Positions 1 through 8,678 are shown, counted from the first letter of the stretch. The stretch: 64,000 nt of DNA from Bacillota bacterium (GCA_023435705.1 JAEYRH010000006.1:124001-188000), one strand, 5' to 3'. Made by a program: numbers and translations. The notes: generated by a model from the letters alone, not told the origin.

Positions 1-1493
1 GTGGCCTCGCCGGCTTCAAAGGCGATCAAAGAACCGGACTGCCGCTTGGGGATCTCGCCCTTCACCGGCTCATAGGAGTGGAAGATGGCATTGAGGATGC
101 CCTCGCCCTTGGTGTCGGTCATGAAGTCGCTGCGGTAGCCAAACAGGCCCCGGCTGGGGATGTGGAACTCCAAACGCATGCGCTCACCCTGTGGGTTCAT
201 GTGCTGGAGCTCGCCTTTGCGCGCGCCCATCTTTTCCATCACCACGCCCACGCTTTCCTGTGGCACATCAATGACCAGACGCTCGATGGGTTCGCAGAGC
301 TCGTCATTGATGGTGCGGTATAGCACGCGGGGTGTGCTCACTTGAAATTCATAGCCCTCCCGGCGCATTGTCTCGATGAGGATGGAGAGGTGCATTTCGC
401 CCCTGCCCATCACGCGGAAGGCTTCGGTTGTTTCCGTTTCCTCCACTCGAAGCGACACGTCTTTCAGCAGCTCACGGAACAGTCTGGCCCTTAGGTGCCT
501 CGTTGTCACGTACTTGCCCTCGCGGCCTGCGAAGGGGGAGTCGTTGACTGAAAACGTCATCTCAACTGTGGGCTCGCTGATCTTTACGAAGGGCAGCGCC
601 TCCACATTCAATGGGTCGGAGATTGTGTCGCCGATGGTCACGCCCTCAATGCCGGATATGCACACGATGTCGCCCACCTGGGCTTGCTCCACCGGTGTGC
701 GCTTCAAGCCCTCGAATTGATACATGTTGGTGATCTTGGCTTTATAAGGATCTTTTGAGTGGTGGAAGTTGCTCACGGCCACTTCCTGGCCCACTGCGAT
801 GGCACCACGCTCGATGCGCCCGATGGCAATACGGCCCACATAATCATTGTAGTCTATGCTGGATACCAGCATTTGCAATGGTTCTGTTTCCGGGCCTTCC
901 GGCGCTGGAATGTAATTCAGTATCGTATCAAACAACGGCAGCAAATTACCGCCGGGCACATTGGGCGACAGGGAAGCCACGCCCTTGCGGGCAGAGCAAT
1001 AGATGATGGGGCTGTCCAGCTGTTCGCTGTTGGCGTCCAGCTCCAGCAGCAGCTCCAGCACCTCGTCGCCAACCTCGTTGAGGCGCGCGTCCTCACGGTC
1101 AATCTTGTTGATCACGATGATCACGCGGTGGTTAAGCTCCAGCGCCTTTTGCAGCACAAACCGTGTCTGCGGCATGGGGCCTTCAAAGGCGTCCACCAGC
1201 AGCAGCACTCCGTTGACCATTTTGAGCACGCGCTCCACCTCGCCGCCGAAGTCGGCATGGCCAGGAGTGTCTACAATGTTGATTTTCACACCACCGTAGT
1301 GGATCGATGTGTTTTTGGCCAGGATCGTGATGCCGCGCTCCCGCTCCAGGTCATTGCTGTCCATCACGCGCTCTGCGACCACCTGGTTTTCGCGGAAAGC
1401 GCCGCCCTGCTTGAGCATTTCGTCTACCAGTGTGGTTTTGCCGTGGTCGACGTGGGCGATGATGGCTACGTTTCTGATGTCTTGCCGGATCAA
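1..1493 (-). CDS. typA: Translational GTPase BipA/TypA (C-terminus cut by window edge)
   Basis: Ribosome-binding GTPase of the EF-G superfamily, linked in other bacteria to ribosome assembly and stress growth. The 497 codons in the window show G1 (AHVDHGKTT, about residues 12-20), G2 (RGITI), G3 (DTPGHADFGGEVERV) and G4 (NKID). The family is usually a little over 600 residues, so roughly the last 110 lie beyond position 1. The start is a TTG at 1493, chosen because AGGAGG lies 8 bases upstream and the reading IRQDIRNVAIIAHVDHGKT fits the family N-terminus. Transcribed leftwards from a promoter at 1540-1568. Confidence 0.95.
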   Translation of the reverse strand, partial: MIRQDIRNVAIIAHVDHGKTTLVDEMLKQGGAFRENQVVAERVMDSNDLERERGITILAKNTSIHYGGVKINIVDTPGHADFGGEVERVLKMVNGVLLLVDAFEGPMPQTRFVLQKALELNHRVIIVINKIDREDARLNEVGDEVLELLLELDANSEQLDSPIIYCSARKGVASLSPNVPGGNLLPLFDTILNYIPAPEGPETEPLQMLVSSIDYNDYVGRIAIGRIERGAIAVGQEVAVSNFHHSKDPYKAKITNMYQFEGLKRTPVEQAQVGDIVCISGIEGVTIGDTISDPLNVEALPFVKISEPTVEMTFSVNDSPFAGREGKYVTTRHLRARLFRELLKDVSLRVEETETTEAFRVMGRGEMHLSILIETMRREGYEFQVSTPRVLYRTINDELCEPIERLVIDVPQESVGVVMEKMGARKGELQHMNPQGERMRLEFHIPSRGLFGYRSDFMTDTKGEGILNAIFHSYEPVKGEIPKRQSGSLIAFEAGEA

Positions 1494-1539
1494 AGGGAAT
1501 TCCTCCTGAGTATAATCTCTTCACAATTCATGACAAATT

Positions 1540-1568
1540 ATTATACTGCACGGAGATAAAGCTGTCAT
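1540..1568 (-). promoter_or_regulatory. Predicted sigma-A promoter of typA
   Basis: On the minus strand ATGACA (1568-1563) and TATAAT (1545-1540) are separated by 17 bases, about 45 bases before the TTG start of typA. Confidence 0.7.
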
Positions 1569-1651
1569 TAAAAATTTATATTATAAAGTGAAATGGTGAT
1601 TTGCTTCCATTTGAAAAACCATGCCCTGAGTCAGAGGCATGATGTCCGGGC

Positions 1652-1840
1652 ATGCTGTTTGACGAAACGTTTGTTGCCAAAGCCCGCGAAGAGGGTATTC
1701 ACATTGCCTCGGTGGAGCAATATGCCATCGATCAGGGGAGCCATCTGGATAACCTGGTGCCGGGCTATAGGCATTTGGAAGAGGGGATGATTGTAGAGGG
1801 GGTGGATAAGTTAAGCGGGTTCATCGCGTCATACGAAAGC
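1652..1840 (+). pseudogene. C-terminal remnant of a MocR/GabR-type (PLP-fold) regulator
   Basis: The reading frame gives about 60 residues, including VEQYAIDQGSHLDNLVPGYR followed by HLEEGMIVEGVDKLSGFI. This matches the far C-terminus of MocR-type regulators, where an aminotransferase domain ends in a pattern like 'LVLGYSHLSEEEIVEGVRRL'. There is no HTH or PLP-binding part upstream: the frame is closed by a TGA just before the ATG, and no ribosome binding site is visible. The frame also lacks its own stop, running on antisense into the VOC gene. I read it as a decayed gene end; the boundaries are approximate. Confidence 0.55.
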
Positions 1841-1865
1841 AAAACCCACCGGCTGAACCGGTGGC
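1841..1865 (-). terminator. Rho-independent terminator of the VOC gene
   Basis: Stem CCACCGG (1846-1852) / CCGGTGG (1858-1864) with a 5-base loop. It is followed on the minus strand by GTTTT (1845-1841), about 40 bases after the VOC stop codon. Confidence 0.7.
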
Positions 1866-1903
1866 TTGAAACACAGTATGTTTTTGTTTGCAGGCTTTGG
1901 TTT

Positions 1904-2269
1904 TTATTCCGCAACAGACAAACAAAACGGATGCCCGTCTGGATCAAACATGACGGTGGAAGTCTCAAAATACTGCACGTCAGCCTTTCTTGCGCCGCAT
2001 TCGATGGCATGTTGCACAGCATCGGCCAGGTTTTCCACTTTGAAATCGATGTGCGCCATCTGCTGCTGCGCGCCTTCTTTCCATGGCCAAATAGGGGGCA
2101 TATATTCCTCCACAGTTTGAAACGCCAGGATGATGCCCTGCGGGGTGTGAATGCCAGCCCAGCCATTGCCTGAGATTGTCTTTTTCCAGCCGAGAAGATT
2201 CGCATAGAAGTCCGCCAGTGCGTCTGCATCCTTGCTGTCATAGGCGAACCCGATCATTGATGCTTGCAT
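1904..2269 (-). CDS. VOC (glyoxalase/bleomycin-resistance fold) family protein
   Basis: A 121-residue single-domain protein of the vicinal oxygen chelate family. It has the paired pattern SKDADALADFYANLLGWKK (first beta-alpha unit) and MAHIDFKVENLADAV (second unit), ending in VMFDPDGHPFCLSV, typical of the glyoxalase-like branch. Candidate metal ligands are the His of MAHIDF and the Glu of YFETSTV. The substrate cannot be told. The start at 2269 is preferred over an in-frame ATG at 2281 because GAGG sits 6 bases before it; the upstream ATG has no ribosome binding site. It stands alone, with a terminator at 1841-1865. Confidence 0.85.
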   Translation of the reverse strand: MQASMIGFAYDSKDADALADFYANLLGWKKTISGNGWAGIHTPQGIILAFQTVEEYMPPIWPWKEGAQQQMAHIDFKVENLADAVQHAIECGARKADVQYFETSTVMFDPDGHPFCLSVAE

Positions 2270-2404
2270 TTCAAACCTCATGTAATTGCGTGGTATAAGG
2301 TAAGCTGAGTTCTTGAATAGATATCACTATGGCTATATAATGCTATTATATCCCATTTGGCGCACACACTTCAAGAATTAGCTAGAGCACAGGGAGGGAA
2401 TCTC

Positions 2405-2926
2405 ATGGCAGACATCATAAAGACATACCGGCAATCGGTGCCGGCAATGCGGTTCATCGGTAAACAATACAGCGATGGAGACAGGGTCAACGGCGGGTTT
2501 GGCAAGCAATGGGGCGACTGGTTCTCCAACGACTGGTTTAAGCCAATGGAAAAAGGCTTTGACCTGAAGTCTTTGTATGAGGATTGGGACGCCTATATCG
2601 GCCTTATACGCTGGAAAGAGGGCGAGCCATTTGAATATTGGATCGGTATGTTCTGCCCGGAGAATGCCGCTGTGCCGGAGGGGTATGCCCATCATGACTT
2701 TCCCGCTGCGGACTTGGGCGTGGCGTGGCTCTATGGCAAGGACGACGATGTCTACGGCCAGGAGCGCAAGTGCGGCGAAAGCTGCATGAAGGAAGGGTTC
2801 AAGATCATCACCGACGAGCAGGGAGCCTATTGGTTCTTTGAACGGTATGGCTGCCCGCGCTTTACCACGCCCGATGAGAAGGGCAATATCATTCTGGATA
2901 TTTGCCACTTTATTGAGAAAGCCTAA
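2405..2926 (+). CDS. GyrI-like/effector-binding domain protein
   Basis: A 173-residue protein resembling stand-alone GyrI-like or AraC-effector-binding domains: an N-terminal MRFIGKQYSDGD segment, an aromatic middle (WGDWFSNDWFKPM), a YIGLIRWKEGEPFEYWIGMF strand and a C-terminal acidic strand. Such domains bind small hydrophobic ligands; no DNA-binding region is present. The start at 2405 has AGGGAGG upstream (2390-2396), while an earlier in-frame ATG at 2357 has none. The gene ends at the shared terminator 2936-2974 and faces the aldo/keto reductase. The family assignment is from pattern only. Confidence 0.7.
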   Translation: MADIIKTYRQSVPAMRFIGKQYSDGDRVNGGFGKQWGDWFSNDWFKPMEKGFDLKSLYEDWDAYIGLIRWKEGEPFEYWIGMFCPENAAVPEGYAHHDFPAADLGVAWLYGKDDDVYGQERKCGESCMKEGFKIITDEQGAYWFFERYGCPRFTTPDEKGNIILDICHFIEKA

Positions 2927-2935
2927 CGAATTAAG

Positions 2936-2974
2936 AAAAACCCCGCTGTCCCCCTTAGGAGACAGCGGGGTTTT
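2936..2974. terminator. Bidirectional terminator
   Basis: Perfect 10-bp stem CCCCGCTGTC (2941-2950) / GACAGCGGGG (2961-2970), with AAAAA on the left and TTTT on the right. It serves the converging GyrI-like gene and aldo/keto reductase gene. Confidence 0.9.
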
Positions 2975-2979
2975 ATCTG

Positions 2980-3897
2980 TTACGGCAACTTATTCCCTGC
3001 TGCCAGATAGATGGCATACCACTCCTGCCGCGTGAGCTCAATGGTGGAAGCCTTGCAGATGTCCTTCAGGCGCTCGGCATTGGTCGTGCCCACGATGGGT
3101 TGCATCTTGGCCGGGTGCCGCAGCAGCCAGGCTGTGGCGATGGCCGTGTCTGGCACATTGTATTTTTCCACCAGCTCGCCGATTCTGGCGTTGAGCTCCG
3201 GATACTTGGGGCTGCCCAGGAACACACCCTCGAAGAAGCCGTATTGGAACGGTGACCAAGGCTGGATCGTGATGTCTTTCAGGCGGCAATAGTCCAGGAT
3301 ACTGCCGTCACGGTTGACGGAGCGGTCAATCTGCATGTTCACATTGAGGCCCGCGTCGATCATGCCGGTGTTGGTGATGGATAGCTGCAGTTGGTTGATG
3401 ATCAGGCGTTGGCCCAGATATTTGCTCAGCAGCTCAATTTGATTGGGGTTCTGGTTGCTCACGCCGAAGTGGCGCACCTTGCCTGCAGCGTGCAGCGTGG
3501 AGAAGGCCTCAGCCACTTCTTCCGGCTCCATCAATGCGTCGGGCCGGTGCAGCAGCAGCACATCCAGGTAATCGGTCTCAAGGCGCTTTAGGATGCCATC
3601 CACCGAATTCAGAATGTGTTCCCTGGAGAAGTCAAAGAAACCCCTTCGAATGCCGCATTTGGATTGCAGGAAGATGTGTTCCCGTATGCCGGGCATGGCC
3701 TTCAACACATTGGCAAACACTTCCTCCGACTTGCCGCCGCCATAGATGTCGGCGTGGTCGAAAAAGTCGATGCCCTGCTCCAGCGCTGTGGCGATGAGGT
3801 GTGTGGCTTCCTTTTCCCCCATGCCGGAGATGCGCATGCAGCCCAATGAAATCTCGCTGGCCGTCAGCTCGCCCTTGCCGATTTTCAACTTTCTCAT
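2980..3897 (-). CDS. Aldo/keto reductase (YdhF-like)
   Basis: A 305-residue NADPH-dependent oxidoreductase with the AKR barrel. The catalytic tetrad is visible: Asp and Tyr in FFDHADIYGGG (about residues 47-57), Lys in LQSKCG (about 80) and His in LLLHRPD (about 113). The C-terminal cofactor region includes WLLRHPAKMQPIVGTTNAER. It is closest in pattern to E. coli YdhF; the physiological substrate is unknown. GAGG lies 7 bases before the ATG. Single gene, ending at the bidirectional terminator. Confidence 0.9.
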   Translation of the reverse strand: MRKLKIGKGELTASEISLGCMRISGMGEKEATHLIATALEQGIDFFDHADIYGGGKSEEVFANVLKAMPGIREHIFLQSKCGIRRGFFDFSREHILNSVDGILKRLETDYLDVLLLHRPDALMEPEEVAEAFSTLHAAGKVRHFGVSNQNPNQIELLSKYLGQRLIINQLQLSITNTGMIDAGLNVNMQIDRSVNRDGSILDYCRLKDITIQPWSPFQYGFFEGVFLGSPKYPELNARIGELVEKYNVPDTAIATAWLLRHPAKMQPIVGTTNAERLKDICKASTIELTRQEWYAIYLAAGNKLP

Positions 3898-4091
3898 TAA
3901 GATTCCTCACTTTCGTATACCCGGTGATCCGACACTTCAGGTGCTTCCCTGAGCCGGAAACCTCCGCCCAATGGTATGATAAACCAGCATCGCCAGGAAA
4001 ACAAGCGCATGAGGAGGTTGCTTTACCTCCAAATTGTCTGCCACGTCGCATCCGGTTGCTGTATAATAAATCAAAACATCTGGAGAACTCC

Positions 4092-5366
4092 ATGCAGCAA
4101 CTTGTCACTGCCGCCAACGGCGTGCCCGTATATTCCTACCGCCAACCCCATTTGCATACCTTCACGATCGGCTTGTATGTGCGTGCCGGTGTTCTTTACG
4201 AGCACCCTGAGGAAACGGGCATTACCCACTTTCTGGAGCATGTGCTGTTCCGCAACCTGGGCGGCATGCCTCAGCGGGAGCTCTATGAGCGGCTGGCTGC
4301 CATGGGTGCCTCCTTTGACGCCTGCACCTATAAGGAGTTCATGGAGTATACAATCTCCGCTGCGAGCCACCACTTTGACGAGTGCGCCGAACTCATCGCA
4401 CGGCTGCTGGCACCGCTCTCCGTGAACACCCGTGACGTGGCTGTGGAACGCAAGCGGGTGCAGAATGAGATCCGTGAGGATGACCCGCTGAAATCCTTTG
4501 ACCATTTTGCCGGAAACCTTGTGTGGGGCGGCACCGCGCTTTCCCGGCCCATTTCCGGCACAGTGACCGGTGTGGCGGCCCTTGGCCTCGAACAGCTGCA
4601 GGCGGCATGGGTGGAGTCATTCCAAGCAAACAACCTGTGTTTCTATGTGACCGGTAACTTCACTGACGAAAACCTTGCTCACCTGGCCGGGCATGCTGGG
4701 GTCTACTCCATAGGGCAGGGTGGGGGGGAGCGACGCAATGTGGCTCCGGTGCCGAAGGACTTCATGAGGAGGAACTGCCTGGTGGCAGTTCAGGATCGAA
4801 AGGACATGCCCGAGGTGCTGCTCACCTTCGACGTGGATTATACCCGCTATTCGATGGCGGAGATCAACCTGTTGGACGAGCTGCTCTTCCGGGGCATGCT
4901 AAGCCGCATGAGCATGGCGCTGTCGGAGGATCGGGGGTTGATTTACAGCCATTCGGCCTATCTGGAGCAATACCGCAACATCGGCACCTGCTCTGTCAAG
5001 TATAGTGTCATGTTAAGTAAGCTGGAAGAATCGTTGAAGGTTGCCGCAAATGTGTTCCGCTCAGCAAAGGAAACCATTACCGAGCGGGAGTTGGCGCTGC
5101 ACCGGCCGAAATATGCAGACAATTACGCCTACACGCTGGATGACCCCGATGACCTGAACTGGAACATGGCCTATCACAACTTCATCCTGAATGACCGTCT
5201 GGAAAGCATTGCTCAGATCAGGGGGCTTTATGCCGCTGTTACCGCAGAGCGGCTTATGGAGATCAGCCGGGAGATTTTCCGGCCTGAGAATTTGGTGGTG
5301 GCTGTTCGGGCGAAGAAGGGAAAATGCAAGCGGGATCTGATCCGGGATATTTTTCTGGCGTTATAG
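4092..5366 (+). CDS. M16 family zinc metallopeptidase
   Basis: A 424-residue inverzincin of the pitrilysin/processing-peptidase family. The inverted zinc motif HxxEH is complete (H46, E49, H50 in THFLEH), and the third ligand is E126 in VQNEIRED, exactly 76 residues after H50 as in the family. The length fits one M16 N-domain plus C-domain, like YmxG/PqqL-type bacterial peptidases. It has no signal peptide, so it is probably cytoplasmic. The start is chosen at 4092 (GGAG 7 bases upstream); the frame is open further left but has no ribosome binding site there. A TATAAT at 4062-4067 lacks a convincing -35. Confidence 0.9.
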   Translation: MQQLVTAANGVPVYSYRQPHLHTFTIGLYVRAGVLYEHPEETGITHFLEHVLFRNLGGMPQRELYERLAAMGASFDACTYKEFMEYTISAASHHFDECAELIARLLAPLSVNTRDVAVERKRVQNEIREDDPLKSFDHFAGNLVWGGTALSRPISGTVTGVAALGLEQLQAAWVESFQANNLCFYVTGNFTDENLAHLAGHAGVYSIGQGGGERRNVAPVPKDFMRRNCLVAVQDRKDMPEVLLTFDVDYTRYSMAEINLLDELLFRGMLSRMSMALSEDRGLIYSHSAYLEQYRNIGTCSVKYSVMLSKLEESLKVAANVFRSAKETITERELALHRPKYADNYAYTLDDPDDLNWNMAYHNFILNDRLESIAQIRGLYAAVTAERLMEISREIFRPENLVVAVRAKKGKCKRDLIRDIFLAL

Positions 5367-5367
5367 C

Positions 5368-5396
5368 AAAAAAGGGGGAGCCATACAGGCTCCCCC
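5368..5396. terminator. Terminator between convergent genes
   Basis: Stem GGGGGAGCC (5374-5382) / GGCTCCCCC (5388-5396), loop ATACA. The A-run at 5368-5373 becomes a T-run on the minus strand, so it is strongest for the leftward secreted-protein gene. It starts 2 bases after the M16 stop codon. Confidence 0.85.
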
Positions 5397-5448
5397 AATC
5401 CGATCTGGATGCTTCAATACCAATCGGCTTGATGACTATTTTAGTGGG

Positions 5449-5928
5449 TTAATCCGCGTGCCCAGGACCGATAATGCCGTTGTTGTAACGGTCCAGTGTG
5501 GTCATCCAGGACAGCACATTGTTTCTTTCGGCCGATGACAACGCTGCCCAATCGGCCGCGTTGTGACTGGCCAGGAAACTGTCTGCCGTGCCCATCACGG
5601 CCGCTACGGCGGATTTGTCAGCGCCGTTGGCGTAATTAAGCTTGGCCGCCAGCAACTGGGCATAGAGCTTGACGATTCCGTTGGATGCGCCGCCGGTCAT
5701 CTTCAGGATGCTGACTGCCTGGGAAGTAGTCGAAATCATCACGCTTTTTTCACCGCCGGAGGCCCCTAACCGGATGGGCAGCAAATCTGCCATGGCGCCG
5801 GGGTGGGTTTTCCAGTAGCCGATTGTGTAGGTGCCCTGCGAAGTTTGGTCTCCTACATAGGCCGACGCGGTGCCGCCCCAGGATACCAACAACAATGCCG
5901 CAAGCAACAGAGTTATGAGTTTTTTCAT
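5449..5928 (-). CDS. Secreted protein with GYWKTHPG motif, function unknown
   Basis: A 159-residue exported protein. It has a classic signal peptide (MKK, hydrophobic core LITLLLAALLLVSWGG, likely cleavage after TASA at residue 23). The mature part starts with TIGYWKTHPGAMADLLPI and ends with RYNNGIIGPGHAD. Related 'GYWKNHP' segments are known to me from surface proteins of archaea and various bacteria, where they occur with LAAKLN...NGA patterns as here (AQLLAAKLNYANGA), but no function is established. Only this module is present, with no anchor. AGGGGC lies 8 bases upstream of the ATG, and a terminator follows at 5368-5396. Confidence 0.8.
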   Translation of the reverse strand: MKKLITLLLAALLLVSWGGTASAYVGDQTSQGTYTIGYWKTHPGAMADLLPIRLGASGGEKSVMISTTSQAVSILKMTGGASNGIVKLYAQLLAAKLNYANGADKSAVAAVMGTADSFLASHNAADWAALSSAERNNVLSWMTTLDRYNNGIIGPGHAD

Positions 5929-6115
5929 GTTGATCGCCCCTTTTTCATTTGCTCCGTTTGTTCTGGAGACGGGCGCTCTGTTTTCAGCCTCGCTTTATGG
6001 GAAGCGGGGTTAACCTGACTAAAATGGTAGGAATTGTTAACTCAATATTACAACATTCGGCTTTCTCTGGCAAGAAGCGAGTGTGGCAGAATTGAGGCAG
6101 TATTGCGGCAAGATT

Positions 6116-7003
6116 TCAGCCAAAAAACCGGCAGGCTCTCATGCCCACAACACCGGCATCAGCCTTGAAAAGGCAGCCGGCCAGAGGCTGGTTTTCCTGA
6201 TCCGCCTTGCTCAAGCCCACACTGGCTGTTGTGATAAAGAGGGTGTCAAGCTGCTTGCCGCCAAAGGCGCAGCTGGTTACCTGGCCTGCAGGCACATTTA
6301 CTTTGGTGATCTTGTTTCCTGTTGCTGGGTCATAGCGTGCCACTTGCCAGCCGCCCCATTGGGCCACCCAAAGCATGCCCTCTGCGTCCACAGTGAAGCC
6401 GTCGGGGCCGCCCTCGCCTGGAGCGATCTCCACCACCGTGCGGCGGTTGGTGATACAACCGGTCTTTTGATCATAATCGAAGGCCCATATCTGCCGCGTG
6501 GGCGTGTCGGTGTAATACATTGTGTTGCCGTCGGGGTTCCAGGCGATGCCGTTGGAGATTGTAACACCTTCCAGCACCCTGTGGCAGGATAAATCGGCGT
6601 CCAGCCGGTAAAGGCTGCCTTGCCCTTCACTGCCAGGCCCACCGGCCATCGTGCCGGCCCAGAAGCGGCCGTCGGGGCCGCACTTGCCATCATTGAAGCG
6701 GTTCTGCTGCTTATCCTGCTCCGGGTTACAGATACTTTGGACCGTGCCGGTTTGCTCGTCAATAAAAACCAGCCCCTTGTCTGTGGCCGCCAGCAGGCCG
6801 CCCTTCTCCCGCTGCACCACAGTGCCGATCTGGCTGCCGGATTGATAAAGCAGCCTGTCCTGACCGGTTGCCGGGTCAAATGCGTGGATCTCACCCATCG
6901 GGATATCCACCCAAAGAAGCCTGCCCGCCCTGTCATCCCACAGGGCCCCTTCGCCCAAAGCGGCAACATGTTCCAGAACCATTTCCGCCTGCAACTGCTT
7001 CAT
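6116..7003 (-). CDS. SMP-30/gluconolactonase family protein
   Basis: A 295-residue six-bladed beta-propeller of the SMP-30/regucalcin/lactonase (LRE) family, which hydrolyses sugar lactones or related esters with a divalent metal. Typical signatures are LGEGALWDDRAGRLLWVDI (metal-binding Glu, about residue 18), QNRFNDGKCGPDGRFWAGTM (Asn and Asp ligands), ISNGIAWNPDGNTMYYTDT and GGPDGFTVDAEGMLWVA. The substrate is not predictable. Ribosome binding site GGGAG lies about 8 bases before the ATG. It diverges from the TrmH gene at 7093. Confidence 0.9.
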   Translation of the reverse strand: MKQLQAEMVLEHVAALGEGALWDDRAGRLLWVDIPMGEIHAFDPATGQDRLLYQSGSQIGTVVQREKGGLLAATDKGLVFIDEQTGTVQSICNPEQDKQQNRFNDGKCGPDGRFWAGTMAGGPGSEGQGSLYRLDADLSCHRVLEGVTISNGIAWNPDGNTMYYTDTPTRQIWAFDYDQKTGCITNRRTVVEIAPGEGGPDGFTVDAEGMLWVAQWGGWQVARYDPATGNKITKVNVPAGQVTSCAFGGKQLDTLFITTASVGLSKADQENQPLAGCLFKADAGVVGMRACRFFG

Positions 7004-7035
7004 ATCATTTTCTCCCTGCGCGAGACCAACCCTGT

Positions 7036-7064
7036 TTGACAGCGCGTTGGCCGCTTTTTATAAT
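7036..7064 (+). promoter_or_regulatory. Consensus sigma-A promoter of the TrmH-family gene
   Basis: TTGACA (7036-7041), 17-base spacer, TATAAT (7059-7064). Both hexamers are perfect, and the start codon follows 28 bases after the -10. Confidence 0.88.
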
Positions 7065-7092
7065 GGAACCATCAATTTCCGGAGATGTCAAG

Positions 7093-7938
7093 ATGACCAC
7101 AGATGATGTCAAACGAATCGCCGCCGCAAGTGGCAGGCAGGCCTGGGAAGCCGGGATGAAGCATGAGGCGGTGCAATTGGCGCTGGAGGCAGCCAAGGGC
7201 AGCTCGCAAGGCCGGTTTCTGGCCGAGGGCCTGTGGCTCAACAGCCAGGCTGTGGAATATGGCGCTGAAATCGAGGCGCTTTTTGTTTGCCCGGAAATGA
7301 TTTACCATGACAAATGGGTGCAATCGGTGGAGGCCATGGTTGCCCGTAGTGCCATGACTTATGTTGTGTCTGAAAAGGTTTTGGACCGCTTAGGCGATGA
7401 AAAGGGCGACCGGGGCGTGGTGTCCGTCATCAAACTGCCGAAATGGGAGATGTCTGACATCCCCAATAAGCAGCCCAGCACGTTGCTCGTGCTGGACGGC
7501 TTGGAAAACCCCGGCAACCTGGGCACATTGATCCGCACGGCAGAAGGTGCCGGTGCCGCTGCCGTGATCATTTGCAACAGGCGCACGGGCCTGAATAACC
7601 GCGTGGCGGTGCGTGCCAGCTTGCTCACGCTGCTCACGCTGCTGGTAATGGAGGCGGAGGCAGGGGAGTGTATGGATTATCTTGCTGCCAATGGCTACAC
7701 CGTCTATCTCGGCAAGGCCGAATCGGCAGTGCGCTACTGCGACGTGGGGTATGCCCAAAAGACCGCCGTGGTGCTGGGCCATGAGAAATATGGCGTGAGC
7801 GGCGCCTGGTTTGAGCGGCCCCATGTGGCCGTGAGCATCCCGATGCTTGGGCGTGTTGACTCACTTAATGTGGCTGTGGCGGGAGGGATTTTGCTTTATG
7901 AGGTTGGGAGGAATCGGGGGTTTCAGTCTCACACATAA
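7093..7938 (+). CDS. TrmH/SpoU family RNA 2'-O-methyltransferase
   Basis: A 281-residue SPOUT-fold methyltransferase that modifies a ribose in tRNA or rRNA using S-adenosylmethionine. The three SpoU motifs are clear: NPGNLGTLIRTAEGAGA (about residue 138), VVLGHEKYGVS (about 226) and IPMLGRVDSLNVAVAGGILLYE (from about 250), which form the trefoil knot. The N-terminal part fits the small RNA-binding domain. The exact target nucleotide is unknown. The start at 7093 has GGAG 8 bases upstream and a perfect promoter before it. The 3' end overlaps the opposing SDR gene by 10 bases. Confidence 0.9.
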   Translation: MTTDDVKRIAAASGRQAWEAGMKHEAVQLALEAAKGSSQGRFLAEGLWLNSQAVEYGAEIEALFVCPEMIYHDKWVQSVEAMVARSAMTYVVSEKVLDRLGDEKGDRGVVSVIKLPKWEMSDIPNKQPSTLLVLDGLENPGNLGTLIRTAEGAGAAAVIICNRRTGLNNRVAVRASLLTLLTLLVMEAEAGECMDYLAANGYTVYLGKAESAVRYCDVGYAQKTAVVLGHEKYGVSGAWFERPHVAVSIPMLGRVDSLNVAVAGGILLYEVGRNRGFQSHT

Positions 7939-8678
7939 ATCATCTTCTTCGTCATCCCGCCGTCTATCACAATGTTCTGCCCGTTGATAAACTCATTGCC
8001 ATCCATTGTGAGAAAGAGGCATGCCCTGGCGATATCCAGCGGTGTGCCCACCCGGCCGGAGAAATGCTGTGTGTGATCGGCTTCGGTCAAGGCTTCATAA
8101 CCCTCTGTGCAGATCCAGCCGGGGCTCACACAGTTTACCCTGATTCCGTCTGGTGCAAGGCTCGCGGCCAATGCATGGGTGAGGGCCAGCAGCCCGCCCT
8201 TGCTGGCGGCATAAGCCTCGGTGTTTGGTTCAGACATGATCGCCCTGGTGCTGGCGATGTTCACGATGGCGCCGCCACCAGCCGCTTTCATGTGCGCGGA
8301 GCACAGCCTGGCAAACAGAAACGCTGCCCGCAGATTTACATTCAGTACATAATCCCAGTCATCAACTGCCAATTCTCTCGGGTGAGCACCCCGCCCCAGC
8401 CCGGCGCAGTTGACCAGAGCGTCAATCTTGCCGAATCGGGAAACCGCCTGCGCCACCGCTGTTTCACAGTCTTCCGGGCGGGAGATGTCTGTCCTGATGA
8501 ACAATGCATCATGCACGTTAGCTCTCAGCTCAGTCTCGAGCTGATTCCCGGCTTTCTCATCGATATCTACGATCGCCACGGCGGCGCCGGCCAGTGCGTA
8601 TTGCTGCACAATTTCCCGGCCAATGCCGCCCGCGCCGCCGGTGACCAGCGCCACTTTTCCCATATGGCTAAACTCCAT
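7929..8678 (-). CDS. Short-chain dehydrogenase/reductase
   Basis: A 249-residue classical SDR. The Rossmann motif VTGGAGGIG is near the N-terminus, followed by NCAGLG (about residue 88), the catalytic Ser in VNIASTR, the YxxxK pair in YAASK, and INGQNIVIDGG at the C-terminus. An acidic VDIDEK after the second strand favours NAD(H). The substrate is unknown. ATG at 8678 is chosen over a GTG at 8687 because GGAGG lies 8 bases before it. The last 10 bases overlap the TrmH gene tail to tail. Confidence 0.9.
   Translation of the reverse strand: MEFSHMGKVALVTGGAGGIGREIVQQYALAGAAVAIVDIDEKAGNQLETELRANVHDALFIRTDISRPEDCETAVAQAVSRFGKIDALVNCAGLGRGAHPRELAVDDWDYVLNVNLRAAFLFARLCSAHMKAAGGGAIVNIASTRAIMSEPNTEAYAASKGGLLALTHALAASLAPDGIRVNCVSPGWICTEGYEALTEADHTQHFSGRVGTPLDIARACLFLTMDGNEFINGQNIVIDGGMTKKMIYV

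Noticed and set aside
759..1559. A 266-codon plus-strand frame.
   Set aside because: Antisense shadow of typA, whose GTPase motifs are unmistakable on the minus strand.
1841..2173. Continuation of the MocR-remnant frame to 2173 as one 173-residue protein.
   Set aside because: Beyond 1840 the frame is antisense to the VOC gene and its terminator and no longer looks like a protein.
4034..4067. Promoter TTGTCT...TATAAT before the M16 gene.
   Set aside because: The spacer is 22 bases, too long for sigma-A; TATAAT alone is weak evidence.
3801..4091. N-terminal extension of the M16 peptidase frame by 97 codons.
   Set aside because: Overlaps the start and promoter region of the opposing aldo/keto reductase, has no ribosome binding site, and the family N-terminus begins at 4092.
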